Shown: piece after piece, positions 8,199 through 16,787 of the stretch | Numbering within the stretch: the stretch's first letter is position 1 | Layout of the letters: each line of letters starts with the position of its first letter | Assembly (NCBI RefSeq): GCF_010725485.1 | Contig: NZ_AP022598.1 | Span: 2,480,001 to 2,544,000 of the forward strand | DNA from: Mycolicibacterium parafortuitum | GTDB lineage: Bacteria; Actinomycetota; Actinomycetes; Mycobacteriales; Mycobacteriaceae | Direction of reading: 5' to 3' | Length of the DNA: 64,000 nucleotides | Translations under genes and position numbers: made by a program | Notes under the pieces: generated by a model | What the model was told of the DNA's origin: nothing | The model's input: the letters and a program-made list of their open reading frames with translations, nothing else | Database searches by the model: none

Positions 8199-8891
8199 TC
8201 AGGGTTCCAGCTCGCCGAGCATCCGGCTCTCGATGGCCGCCCGAGCCGGCGCGGGCAGCACGATTAGCCCCGCCAGCTCTTTCTGCGCCCGCCCGTACGC
8301 GCTCTGGCGCTCCTGCGGCGTCGCGCCGTCGTCGGCAGCCAGCCGTAGCAGATGCTGGGCACGGGACAGTCGCTCCTGGTCTTCGACCGAGAAATCGCTG
8401 CGACGTTTCCGGATCGCCTCGGTCTCGGCGGCGTCGAACGCGGCGACGTAGTCGCTGACGGCGTCGCGATAGGCGAGCTGGGCGTCGCGATCGTCGAGGA
8501 TGTCGTCGATGGTATTGGGACGCAACAGGTCCGCTCGGCTCTTGGCGCGGTGAAAGTCGAGTGTCAGCGGTTCGCGCATATCCGTCATGGCCGGGAAATC
8601 GAGGAGTTTGGCGACGTCCACCTCGTAGGACAGCCAGCGTTGGTCGGTGGCGTCGTGGCGGTGCAGGACCTTGGCGATCTCCCGCCTGTTTGTTTCGGTA
8701 CGTGCCTGATTCGTCGCGCTCGCGTTAGCCAGGGCGATCTTCGTCTGCTGTTTGATGCGATATCGCTCCAGGCGGCGCTGTGCACGACGTTCGCCGGCGG
8801 CGGCGATTCCCTTCACCGCGCCGGCGATGGTGCCGCCGAACACGAAGATCAGCCACCAGAAGTTCCCCACCAGCTCGACGAGCGTGTGCAC
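8199..8891 (-). CDS. Hypothetical protein with one N-terminal membrane helix and a long charged helical domain
   Basis: With the GTG at 8891 the protein has 230 residues. It begins VHTLVELVGNFWWLIFVFGG, a single membrane anchor, followed by Arg/Lys/Gln-rich helices (RRAQRRLERYRIKQQTK) and an acidic helical C-terminal half. An upstream in-frame start would add about 30 residues that read as non-coding. A TGGGGA Shine-Dalgarno-like stretch supports the GTG. It could be a cytoplasmic-facing anchored coiled-coil protein. It runs divergently from the ATPase/YhgE pair 40 bases away, so the two may share control. No family recognised. Confidence 0.65.
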   Translation of the reverse strand: MHTLVELVGNFWWLIFVFGGTIAGAVKGIAAAGERRAQRRLERYRIKQQTKIALANASATNQARTETNRREIAKVLHRHDATDQRWLSYEVDVAKLLDFPAMTDMREPLTLDFHRAKSRADLLRPNTIDDILDDRDAQLAYRDAVSDYVAAFDAAETEAIRKRRSDFSVEDQERLSRAQHLLRLAADDGATPQERQSAYGRAQKELAGLIVLPAPARAAIESRMLGELEP

Positions 8892-8931
8892 ATCCCCAGA
8901 ATGCCACCGGCGCGTGTGGTGGGATTGGCTG

Positions 8932-9633
8932 GTGGCAGACGCAGCAGCCCAGGAACCCGCGATCGCCGCGCGGGCGATCACGAAGCGGGGCCCGTCGGGG
9001 CCGGTCTACGGCCCGGTCGATCTCGACATCGTCGCGGGCGGACTGACGGTCCTGGTAGCAGCTCCTGGCGTGGGCCGCGACGCGTTGCTGCTGACGTTGG
9101 CCGGACGGATGCGGCCCGATGCGGGCACGTTGCTCGTCCTGGGCCGGAGCCGGATCCGGGACATCTTCGACGGAGCCGCGCTGGCCGCGATCGACGGTGT
9201 CGACGAGCTCGCCGAAACCGCGACCGTCGGGGATCTGATCACCGAGAAGCTGCGCTGGGATGCTCACTGGTACAAAGTCGTTCGGCGGGCCGACGCGCGC
9301 GCACTGACCCGGGTGTGCGGGCCGGTGTTCGGGGATCTGCCGCTGCCGCCGCTGTCGGAGGCCGCCGGGGAACTCAGCGAGCTCGACGCGATGCTGCTGC
9401 GGATCGCGCTGGCGAACACGCGCCGTCCCCCGCTCCTGGTGGCCGGCGACATCGAGCAGGTCACCACCGACCGCGACCGCGAGCAGTTGATCGGCCGCCT
9501 CGTCGCGCTCGGCGAACACCAGACCGTCGTCACCGCCAGTGCCAACGGCGTGACCACCGCGGGGGTGCGAAACATCGTCGTCGAGGACCGATCTCGGCAC
9601 GCGGCGGCGACTCAGCAGGAAGGGCAGGCCTGA
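8932..9633 (+). CDS. Degenerate ABC-type ATPase subunit paired with YhgE/Pip protein
   Basis: This 233-residue protein (GTG 8932) has the overall order of an ABC ATPase: a beta strand, a P-loop position, a helical part, then a Walker B position. The key residues are lost. The P-loop reads AAPGVGRDA with Arg49 and Asp50 where Lys-Ser belong. The signature region reads GELSELDAMLLRIALAN, and Walker B is LLVAGDIEQ. It probably cannot hydrolyse ATP in the usual way and may act as a structural partner. Its stop overlaps the start of the YhgE/Pip gene (TGATG), so the two are coupled. The actual start is uncertain, because upstream in-frame codons overlap the divergent gene. Confidence 0.75.
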   Translation: MADAAAQEPAIAARAITKRGPSGPVYGPVDLDIVAGGLTVLVAAPGVGRDALLLTLAGRMRPDAGTLLVLGRSRIRDIFDGAALAAIDGVDELAETATVGDLITEKLRWDAHWYKVVRRADARALTRVCGPVFGDLPLPPLSEAAGELSELDAMLLRIALANTRRPPLLVAGDIEQVTTDRDREQLIGRLVALGEHQTVVTASANGVTTAGVRNIVVEDRSRHAAATQQEGQA

Positions 9634-11642
9634 TGGCGCTCGCAGGAATGTCGATGGGTACCGACATCAAGCGGTACTTCCGGGGCACGCTGCCGCGGAT
9701 CGCGCTGATCACGGTCATCGTGATGCCGCTGTTGTACGGCGCGATGTACCTGTGGGCGTTCTGGAATCCGTTCGCCGAGGTGAACAAGGTTCCGGTGGCG
9801 CTGGTCAACGAGGACCGCGGCGCGTCGGCCCAGGGGCAGCAGCTGCGGGCCGGTGACGAGGTCGCGCAGGCGCTGATCGATTCCGGCCAGCTGGATCTGA
9901 CTCAGATGTCCGCGCAGGATGCTGCCGACGGGGTGGCGCGCGGCGACTACTACTTCTCGATCACGCTGCCGGAGGATTTCAGCGATGCCGTCGGATCGCC
10001 GTCGGGCGGTGACCCGCGGCAGGCCCAGATCCGGTTCACCTTCAACGACGCCAACAACTACCTGGCGTCGATCATCGGCCAGAACACGTCGCGCGAGGTC
10101 GTCAACCAGATCAACGCCAAGATCGGCGAGCGCACCGTCGGCACGGTGCTGACCGGGCTGACCGACGCCGGCCAAGGGCTCGGCCAGGCCGCCGACGGGG
10201 CCCAGCAACTCGCGACGGGCCTGGACGCCGCCAACGACGGAGCCAAGCGACTCGCCGGTGGCGCGGACACGCTGGCCTCGGGTCTGAACAGTGCGAAGTC
10301 CGGATCGGCCCAATTAGCTTCGGGAACAAGGCAACTCGCGGGCTCTGTCGACCAGGTCGCTGGACCTCTGCTGGAGACCCTCGACCGGGTCGGAGGGCTG
10401 GGCCTGAACCCCGATGACGTCGCGATCGCCGCCCAGCACCTGTCCTCGGCGGTCCGTTCCACCACCGACCGGCTCGCCGCGCTGAACATCAACAGCGCCC
10501 AGGCCGCCGCGATCGTCGACCAGGCCGTGGGGTTCCTGCAGGCCAACCCCGATCCCGCGGTGCGCGATGCCGGGCACGCCCTCGCCGGCGCGCAGCGTCT
10601 GCTGCGGGCGCAAGGTATCGACCCGACCACCGATGAGGGGCTGATCCGGCTGCGCGACAGCGCGTCCCGGCTGGAGAACGAGCTCGGCGATCCCAACAGT
10701 AAGTTGCGGGTTTTCCTGACCCGGGCGCTGGACGGGGGACTGCGCGCCGACGTCGCGAAACTCCGTGACGGGGTCGACGAGCTGAACGCGGGCGCTCAGC
10801 GCCTCAGTGCGGGCCTGGTGCAGTTGGCCGATGGTGGGCACCAGCTCTCCGGTGGGGCACATCAACTCGCCGACGGTACGGAGAAGCTGCAGTCCGGCGG
10901 CCAGGAGCTGGCCACCAAGCTGCGCGAGGGCAGCACCCAGGTCCCTTCGTGGACGCCAGAGCAGCGCACCGAGGTCGCCCAGACGCTGGCGGCTCCGGTG
11001 ACCGCGGACCTGGTGACCCATAACCCCGCACCCACCTTCGGTACCGGCTTCGCCCCGTTCTTCATGCCGCTGGCGCTGTTCATCGGTGCGTTGATCGTGT
11101 GGATGTTGCTGTCGCCGTTGCAGTCCCGGCCGATCGCCAACGGCCTCGGGGCGTTGCGGGTGGTGCTGGCGTCGTACTGGCCCGCGCTGATGATCGTGGT
11201 CTGCCAGGTCGTGGTGATGTACGCGGTGGTGCACTTCGGCGTCGGACTCCAGGCCGTGCACCCGCTGGGGACGGTCGGGTTCCTCGTTCTGATCGGTGGG
11301 GCGTTCCTGGCGCTGATCCAGGCCTTCAACGCGCTGTTCGGCGTCGCGGTCGGCCGCGTGGTGACGCTGGCGTTCCTGATGCTGCAGCTGGTGTCGGCGG
11401 GCGGCATCTATCCGGTCGAGACGACCGCGAAACCGTTCCAGATCATCCATCCGTTCGACCCGATGACCTACGCGGTCAATGGGCTGCGTCAGCTCACCGT
11501 CGGTGGCATCGACACGCGGCTGTGGGTCGCGGTCGCGGTGCTGACGGGGTTGACCGCCGCCTCGATGGCCGCCAGTGCGTGGGCGGCCCGACGCAACCGC
11601 CGCTACACGATGGACCGACTGCGACCACCGATCGAGGTCTGA
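9633..11642 (+). CDS. YhgE/Pip-family membrane protein with large coiled extracytoplasmic domain
   Basis: This 669-residue protein has one N-terminal membrane helix (about residues 24-45), a large outside domain of about 440 residues and about five C-terminal helices. This is the plan of YhgE/Pip proteins, related to phage receptor YueB and the type VII secretion protein EsaA. The outside domain contains many short repeats of the form L-A-x-G-x-x-x-L (QLATGLDAANDGAKRLAGGA; QLADGTEKLQSGGQELA), predicting a long helical rod. The Shine-Dalgarno AGGAAGGG at about 9616 supports the ATG at 9633. It is coupled to the preceding degenerate ATPase. Likely roles are export of a polymer or envelope assembly; this is inference from the family only. 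Confidence 0.85.
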   Translation: MALAGMSMGTDIKRYFRGTLPRIALITVIVMPLLYGAMYLWAFWNPFAEVNKVPVALVNEDRGASAQGQQLRAGDEVAQALIDSGQLDLTQMSAQDAADGVARGDYYFSITLPEDFSDAVGSPSGGDPRQAQIRFTFNDANNYLASIIGQNTSREVVNQINAKIGERTVGTVLTGLTDAGQGLGQAADGAQQLATGLDAANDGAKRLAGGADTLASGLNSAKSGSAQLASGTRQLAGSVDQVAGPLLETLDRVGGLGLNPDDVAIAAQHLSSAVRSTTDRLAALNINSAQAAAIVDQAVGFLQANPDPAVRDAGHALAGAQRLLRAQGIDPTTDEGLIRLRDSASRLENELGDPNSKLRVFLTRALDGGLRADVAKLRDGVDELNAGAQRLSAGLVQLADGGHQLSGGAHQLADGTEKLQSGGQELATKLREGSTQVPSWTPEQRTEVAQTLAAPVTADLVTHNPAPTFGTGFAPFFMPLALFIGALIVWMLLSPLQSRPIANGLGALRVVLASYWPALMIVVCQVVVMYAVVHFGVGLQAVHPLGTVGFLVLIGGAFLALIQAFNALFGVAVGRVVTLAFLMLQLVSAGGIYPVETTAKPFQIIHPFDPMTYAVNGLRQLTVGGIDTRLWVAVAVLTGLTAASMAASAWAARRNRRYTMDRLRPPIEV

Positions 11643-11993
11643 CCCTTGGGGGTCTCGCCCCGCTGATGACTTTGCTGGCGTTGGGTGTCATGGCGCTGTG
11701 ACGTACCCGCAGGCCCGACCGGCCGTTGTGGCGAGGCTTCCTGGCGTGATCGGCCGCTTCGATGTTCAGCTAACTGTCTGTGGCCGTGAACTCGCCGCCG
11801 GCGAAGGGGCGCCGCCATGTTCCGACACAGATTTGCCACGTCAGACGCCTGATGTCGCAACCGTCAAATTTGTCAGTTCGGTATAGACCAAAAACTTACT
11901 CAGTAGTCAGAAAATGCTTGAAAATGCGAACATCAAAACTTACTTCGGAGTAATGTCCCCGTGGCCTTGATCAGATCGACAAATGGGAGCCAT
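11643..11993. other. 351-bp intergenic region with an AT-rich 3' half
   Basis: The first half has ordinary high GC and no gene I can support. From about 11860 to 11955 the base composition falls sharply, with A-runs unlike anything else in the window. Such islands are typical binding ground for the nucleoid protein Lsr2 and often mark acquired or tightly regulated genes. The control sequences of the following secreted-protein gene must lie here. Confidence 0.6.
11891..11953 (+). promoter_or_regulatory. Paired direct repeats AAAACTTACT with inverted-repeat ends, probable operator
   Basis: AAAACTTACT occurs at 11891-11900 and again at 11935-11944. Each copy runs into a small inverted repeat: TACT-C-AGTA in the first, TTACT-TCGG-AGTAA (11940-11953) in the second. 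AAAATGC is also doubled, at 11911 and 11921. The arrangement ends 40 bases before the ATG of the secreted-protein gene. The binding protein is unknown. Confidence 0.4.
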
Positions 11994-13343
11994 ATGTACA
12001 CCACCCTCCGCCCCTACGCGACCGCCGGTATCGCGTTGCTCGGCGCGAGTGCCATCGCCGTCGCCCCCGTGGTGGCAACCCCCCAGCTGACCGACGTCCG
12101 GGTGGCAGCCCCCGGCGTGGCGCTCAGCGCCGCGATCGATCCGCTGACCCCGCTGCTCGACCTCTTCAACACCTCGGAGACCAACTTCGCGGGTCTGGTC
12201 AATGCATGGCTGGAGGCGCCGGCGCCGGTGCTGCAGCAGATCATCGCCAACCAGATCAGCTACGTGGGTCAGCTCCCCGACATCGGCGCGATCCTGGAAC
12301 AGATGGGCGCCAACGTGGTGGCCGCGGCACAGGCGCCGTTCGCCGAAGACCTGAGCTCGATGGCGGAGATGCACCAGGTCATCTACGACATGATCCTCAA
12401 CGGTATCCCGGGGGCGATCGAGCCCGCGCCGCCGCAACTGGTGCCGCTGCTGAAGTTCACCACCACCTACCTCAGCGGTGCGCTCGTCGGGTTGGCGGGC
12501 CTGGTGATGAACCCGGTGCTGGCGTTGGGCGGCGGCATCCACTCCGTCTTCGCGAGCCTCACCGGCGAGAACCCGGACATCGCCGCCGCGATCAACACGC
12601 TGATCAACATTCCGACCGCAATGGTCGACGCGTTCCTCAACGGCGGGCAGACGATGAACGTCACGCCGCTGCTGACCGCGCTCGGGATGGAGCTGCCGAT
12701 CCCCGGTATGGAGGTCGATCTGGCCTTCGGCGGTCTGTTGAGCGCCGGCGGTTCGATGTTCAACAGCCTCAACCTGGTCTTCGGACCCGGCGACGTGGTT
12801 CCCGGCCAGGGCGCGGGCTTCATCGGGTCACTGATCGCGCTGACGAAGGTCATCGCGCAGGCCATCGGCTGGGACGGACAGGGCAATCCGCTGGCTCCAC
12901 CGCTGAACACCTCGACGCTGCGTCAGGCCGCCGACACGTCGTTGATCGCCGGCGACACCGTGACGCTGCCGGTCGCCGCAGACGTCGTCGAAGAGGCGGC
13001 GCCGGGCGGTCAAGGTCTCGAATTCTCCACGCAGCCCGTGGTTTCGGTGGAGGAGGAGCCGGCCGTCGACGAGACCGCGGTCATCGGTGACGACGCACCC
13101 GCCGAGGAACCGCCGGTCGACGAGGCGCCGGTCGAAGAGGATGCACCGCTCGACGAGGATCTGACCGACGAGGACGTCACCGACGAGAAGGACGCCGACG
13201 AGGATGCCGCTGACACGGACTCCGGCGCGGACGACTCTGCTTCGGACGACTCCGCCTCTGACGACTCGGGTTCGGACGACTCGGGTTCTGAGACCGGTGG
13301 ATCGGCCGACTCGGGTTCGGGCGCTGGCGGATCCGACGACTGA
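11994..13343 (+). CDS. Secreted Ala/Gly/Leu-rich protein, GjpA-like porin candidate, with acidic Asp/Ser tail
   Basis: This 449-residue protein starts at the ATG at 11994 with GGGAG four bases before it. A Sec-type signal (ATAGIALLGASAIAVAPVVA) covers residues 11-30. The middle, to about residue 330, is hydrophobic and rich in Ala, Leu, Asn and Gly, with phrases such as WLEAPAPVLQQIIANQISYV and LVGLAGLVMNPVLALGGG. This resembles the family annotated as outer-membrane porin GjpA in mycobacteria, though I assign it only by general likeness. The last 100 residues are almost all Glu, Asp, Ser, Ala and Gly, ending in DDSASDD and DDSGSDD repeats. Such a tail may bind cations or span the envelope. 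A hairpin terminator follows the stop. Confidence 0.7.
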   Translation: MYTTLRPYATAGIALLGASAIAVAPVVATPQLTDVRVAAPGVALSAAIDPLTPLLDLFNTSETNFAGLVNAWLEAPAPVLQQIIANQISYVGQLPDIGAILEQMGANVVAAAQAPFAEDLSSMAEMHQVIYDMILNGIPGAIEPAPPQLVPLLKFTTTYLSGALVGLAGLVMNPVLALGGGIHSVFASLTGENPDIAAAINTLINIPTAMVDAFLNGGQTMNVTPLLTALGMELPIPGMEVDLAFGGLLSAGGSMFNSLNLVFGPGDVVPGQGAGFIGSLIALTKVIAQAIGWDGQGNPLAPPLNTSTLRQAADTSLIAGDTVTLPVAADVVEEAAPGGQGLEFSTQPVVSVEEEPAVDETAVIGDDAPAEEPPVDEAPVEEDAPLDEDLTDEDVTDEKDADEDAADTDSGADDSASDDSASDDSGSDDSGSETGGSADSGSGAGGSDD

Positions 13344-13357
13344 TCTGCGCTGAGGTC

Positions 13358-13394
13358 GGCGTGGTCTTCGGTATCCCCCGCCGAAGACCACGCC
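13358..13394. terminator. Perfect hairpin between convergent genes
   Basis: The 14-bp arms GGCGTGGTCTTCGG (13358-13371) and CCGAAGACCACGCC (13381-13394) enclose a 9-base loop and are followed by GGCCTTTCGGCTTT. It lies between the secreted-protein gene and the convergent accD3, so it can end both transcripts. Confidence 0.85.
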
Positions 13395-13407
13395 GGCCTT
13401 TCGGCTT

Positions 13408-14880
13408 TCAGGCCAGGCCGATGCGGCGGTACCGCTCCAACCTGGCGGCCAGCCGCTCGCCGTCCGGCACCGAGCGCAGCAGGTGCAACTCCCCGGCGAT
13501 GGTCGCCGACAGGCGTTCGATGAACGCGCGGGGTTCGTCGGCGGCGTCGGGATGTTCGGGGACCACCGCGTCGACGATCCCGTCGCCCAGCAGGTCAACC
13601 GACCGGATACCCTGTGCCGCAGCAAGTTCCGGCGCGTGGTCGACATCGCGGAAGACGATCGCGCTGGCCCCCTCGGGTGGTAGCGGCGCCAGCCAGCCGT
13701 GCAGTGCGGCGAGCACCCGGTCGGCGGGCACCATCGCCAGCGCCGGGCCGCCGCTGCCCTGGCCGAGCAGCACCGACACCGTCGGGGTGTCCAGCGTGAC
13801 CAGTTCGGCGAGACAGCGGGCGATCTCACCGGCCAGCCCGCCCTCCTCGGCCTCCGTCGACAGCGCGGGGCCCGCGGTGTCGATGACCAGAACCAGCGGC
13901 AACCTCAGGCTCGCCGCCAGCGCCATGCCGCGCCGCGCCTCCCGCAGCGCCGCCGGCCCGACCAGCCCGCCGACCACACGCTGCTGGCCGAGCACCACCG
14001 CGGGCTGTCCGCCGAAGCGGGCCAGCGCCAGCATCATCGTCGCCGACTCGCCCTGCCCGGTGCCCGACAGCAGCACCCGCTCGGTGGCGCCGTGGCGCAG
14101 CAGGGCGCTGACACCGGGCCGGTCGGGGCGGCGCGAGATCTCCACCGAGTCCCAGGCGGGGATGTCGGGGAGGACCTCGGGGGCGGGTACGGCGGGCGGC
14201 GCACCGGGCGGGTCGGCGACCACCTTCAGCGTGCGGTCGATCGTGGCGCGCAGCACCTCCAGGGACACGACCGCGTCGATGACGCCGTGGCGCTGCAGAT
14301 TCTCCGCTGTCTGCACGCCGGACGGGAACGGCTCACCGTAGAGGTGTTCGTAGACCCGCGGGCCGAGGAACCCGATCAACGCGCCCGGTTCGGCCGCGGT
14401 GACATGCCCGAGCGAACCCCACGACGCGAACACCCCGCCGGTGGTCGGATGACGCAGATAGACCAGGTACGGCAGGTGCGCCCGCTTGTGCAGTTCGACG
14501 GCCGCGGCGATCTTGACCATCTGCAGGAACGCGACGGTGCCCTCCTGCATCCGGGTGCCACCCGAACTCGGCGACGCCAGCAGCGGCAGCCCCTCGGCGG
14601 TGGCGCGTCGCACCGCGGCGGTGATCCGCTCGGCGGCCGCCACCCCGATCGATCCGGCCAGGAAATCGAACTCGCAGGCCACCAGCGCCACGCGGCGGCC
14701 GAACACCGTGCCCTCCCCGGTCACGACGGACTCGTCGAGGCCGGTGGCCTCGGCCGCGGCGGCCAGTTCGTCGCGGTACTCGGCGGACGTCACGATCGGC
14801 ACCGGGGCCGAGTCCCAGCTGACGAAGGAGCTCTCGTCGAGGACGGCGTCGCGCAGGGCGAGGGCTCCGATCCGGCTCAT
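13408..14880 (-). CDS. accD3: Acyl-CoA carboxylase carboxyltransferase subunit AccD3
   Basis: This 490-residue carboxyltransferase beta subunit moves the carboxyl group from biotin to an acyl-CoA. Two crotonase-like halves are visible: the N-terminal half has [13 protein letters not shown] and [13 protein letters not shown], the C-terminal half [19 protein letters not shown] and [12 protein letters not shown]. The Gly-Gly pairs form the oxyanion holes. Length and order match M. tuberculosis AccD3, and it sits divergent from echA6 exactly as in that species. The ATG at 14880 is 26 bases from the echA6 ATG, so the promoters overlap. Its exact partner subunit and substrate in mycobacteria are not settled. 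Confidence 0.93.
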   Translation of the reverse strand: MSRIGALALRDAVLDESSFVSWDSAPVPIVTSAEYRDELAAAAEATGLDESVVTGEGTVFGRRVALVACEFDFLAGSIGVAAAERITAAVRRATAEGLPLLASPSSGGTRMQEGTVAFLQMVKIAAAVELHKRAHLPYLVYLRHPTTGGVFASWGSLGHVTAAEPGALIGFLGPRVYEHLYGEPFPSGVQTAENLQRHGVIDAVVSLEVLRATIDRTLKVVADPPGAPPAVPAPEVLPDIPAWDSVEISRRPDRPGVSALLRHGATERVLLSGTGQGESATMMLALARFGGQPAVVLGQQRVVGGLVGPAALREARRGMALAASLRLPLVLVIDTAGPALSTEAEEGGLAGEIARCLAELVTLDTPTVSVLLGQGSGGPALAMVPADRVLAALHGWLAPLPPEGASAIVFRDVDHAPELAAAQGIRSVDLLGDGIVDAVVPEHPDAADEPRAFIERLSATIAGELHLLRSVPDGERLAARLERYRRIGLA

Positions 14881-14906
14881 TCGAGAAGGCTAACTACTCT
14901 GGGCCC

Positions 14907-15641
14907 ATGATTGGAGTGACCCGAGACGGCCACGTGCTGACGTTGGAGTTGCAGCGCCCCGAGCGCCGGAACGCCCTCAACGTCGAGATCGTGGAAGGTC
15001 TGCGCGAAGCGATCGAGAAAGCCGCCACCGAGGACGTCCGCGCGATCGTCCTGACCGGGGCGGGGCACGTGTTCAGCTCGGGGGCCGACCTGTCCGGTGG
15101 CCAGGGCGTCGCCGACGAGTTGCCCGAGAAGGCCAAGGCCCTGAATGTGGCGATCGACAAGGCGCCCGTGCCGGTGATCGGCGCGATCAACGGTCCGGCG
15201 ATCGGCGCCGGGGTGATCCTGTCGATGATCTGCGACCTGCGGGTGGTGGCCCCGGACGCATACTTCCAGTTCCCGGTCGCGAAATACGGTATCGCGCTGG
15301 ACAACTGGAGCATCCGGCGGCTGACATCGCTGGTCGGCGCCGGCCGGGCCCGCGGAATGCTGCTGGCCGCCGAACGGCTGACCGCCGACGTCGCGCTGCA
15401 GACCGGCATGGCCAACCGGATCGGCACGCTCGCCGACGCGCAGGCCTGGGCGCAGGAGATCGCCGGGTTCGCGCCGCTGGCGCTGCAGCACGCCAAGCGG
15501 GTGCTCAACGACGACGGCGCCTACGAGGAGCCCTGGCCCGCCCACAAAGAGCTCTACGACCGGGCGTGGGGCAGTCACGACATCATCGAGGCCCAGGTGG
15601 CGCGCATCGAGAAGCGCCCGCCGAAGTTCAAGGGCGCCTGA
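14907..15641 (+). CDS. echA6: Enoyl-CoA-hydratase-fold acyl-CoA-binding protein EchA6
   Basis: This 244-residue crotonase-fold protein reads closely like M. tuberculosis EchA6. The oxyanion segment [10 protein letters not shown] and GPAIGAGV are present. The two catalytic Glu residues of true hydratases are missing: the positions fall in [13 protein letters not shown] and RARGMLL. This agrees with the published view that EchA6 binds long-chain acyl-CoA and delivers it to FAS-II for mycolate synthesis rather than hydrating enoyl-CoA. It is the first gene of a run with the metallo-hydrolase (TGATG overlap) and the lipoprotein behind it. Confidence 0.93.
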   Translation: MIGVTRDGHVLTLELQRPERRNALNVEIVEGLREAIEKAATEDVRAIVLTGAGHVFSSGADLSGGQGVADELPEKAKALNVAIDKAPVPVIGAINGPAIGAGVILSMICDLRVVAPDAYFQFPVAKYGIALDNWSIRRLTSLVGAGRARGMLLAAERLTADVALQTGMANRIGTLADAQAWAQEIAGFAPLALQHAKRVLNDDGAYEEPWPAHKELYDRAWGSHDIIEAQVARIEKRPPKFKGA

Positions 15642-16759
15642 TGGTGGCGCGGTCGGCTCTGCGCTACGGCTTCGGGACGGCGTCGCTGTTCGCCGGCGGA
15701 TGGGTGCTGCGGGCTCTGCAGGGCACGCCGGCCGCGCTGGGGGCGACGCCCGCCGAGATCGCCCCGGGGGCGCGGCGCTCACCGCACTACAGGGTCGGCA
15801 AGTTCGTCAACCTGGAGGCGTCGTCGTCGGGGCTGCCGATGGACCGGGAACTGCAGCGCAAGCTGCTGCGCGACCTGGCCAACGCCGGATCGGCCGGTAA
15901 ACCGCCCGCACCGATCCCGCTCAAGGATCCGCCGACGCCCGAACCGGCCGCGGCCGACGCCGCGGCCAGCTGGTACGGCCACTCCAGCGCGCTGATCGAG
16001 GTCGACGGTTACCGCGTGCTGGTCGACCCGGTCTGGAGCCAACGGTGCTCGCCGTCGCGCACCGTCGGACCGCAGCGGTTGCACGACGTCCCGCTGCAGC
16101 TGGAGGCGCTTCCCGCCGTCGACGCGGTGGTGATCAGCCACGACCACTACGACCACCTCGACATCGACACGATCATCGCGCTGACCCACACCCAGCGGGC
16201 GCCGTTCGTGGTGCCGCTCGGGATCGGCGCGCACCTGCGCAAATGGGGGATCCCGGCGGGCCGGATCGTCGAACTGGACTGGAACGAGGGGCACCGGATC
16301 GGCGACCTGACGGTGGTCTGCACTCCTGCCAGGCACTTCTCCGGGCGGCTGTTCTCCCGCGACACGACGCTGTGGGCGTCGTGGGTGATCGCCGGGCCGA
16401 CGCACAAGGCGTTCTTCGGCGGCGACACCGGTTACACCAAGAGCTTCGCCGACATCGGCGCCGAACACGGTCCGTTCGACCTGACGCTGCTGCCCATCGG
16501 CGCGTACCACCCGGCGTTCGCCGACATCCACATGAACCCCGAGGAGGCGGTCCGCGCCCACCTCGACCTCACCGACCCGCACACCAGCGTGCTGGTGCCG
16601 GTGCATTGGGCGACGTTCCGGCTCGCGCCGCATCCGTGGGCCGAGCCGGTCGAACGCCTGGTGGCCGCCGCCGAACTCGACGAGGTGCGGCTGGCGGTGC
16701 CGATCCCCGGTGAGCGCGTGGTTCCCGGCTCGACATTCGAGCCGTGGTGGCGGCTGTAA
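15641..16759 (+). CDS. Metallo-beta-lactamase-fold hydrolase, NAPE-PLD-like (Rv0906-type)
   Basis: This 372-residue protein carries the metal motif HDHYDHLD (His167, His169, Asp171, His172), further ligands in CTPARHFSGR and FFGGDTGYT, and a late His in PVHWATF. The overall pattern with WYGHSSALIEVDG and LVDPVWSQRCSPS matches the N-acyl-phosphatidylethanolamine phospholipase-D-like branch. The N-terminus (YGFGTASLFAGGWVLRALQG) is hydrophobic and may be a membrane anchor. The start overlaps the echA6 stop. In M. tuberculosis the counterpart Rv0906 holds the same place. The natural substrate is not known; a lipid phosphodiester is likely. Confidence 0.85.
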   Translation: MVARSALRYGFGTASLFAGGWVLRALQGTPAALGATPAEIAPGARRSPHYRVGKFVNLEASSSGLPMDRELQRKLLRDLANAGSAGKPPAPIPLKDPPTPEPAAADAAASWYGHSSALIEVDGYRVLVDPVWSQRCSPSRTVGPQRLHDVPLQLEALPAVDAVVISHDHYDHLDIDTIIALTHTQRAPFVVPLGIGAHLRKWGIPAGRIVELDWNEGHRIGDLTVVCTPARHFSGRLFSRDTTLWASWVIAGPTHKAFFGGDTGYTKSFADIGAEHGPFDLTLLPIGAYHPAFADIHMNPEEAVRAHLDLTDPHTSVLVPVHWATFRLAPHPWAEPVERLVAAAELDEVRLAVPIPGERVVPGSTFEPWWRL

Positions 16760-16787
16760 GCCGCGGCGACCCAGTACCGTGCTGATC

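Noticed and set aside
8352..9632. Upstream extension of the YhgE/Pip frame to give a 1096-residue fusion
   Set aside because: The first 427 codons are antisense to the gene at 8199-8891 and out of frame over the ATPase gene; their composition is that of a shadow. The ATG at 9633 has a good ribosome site.
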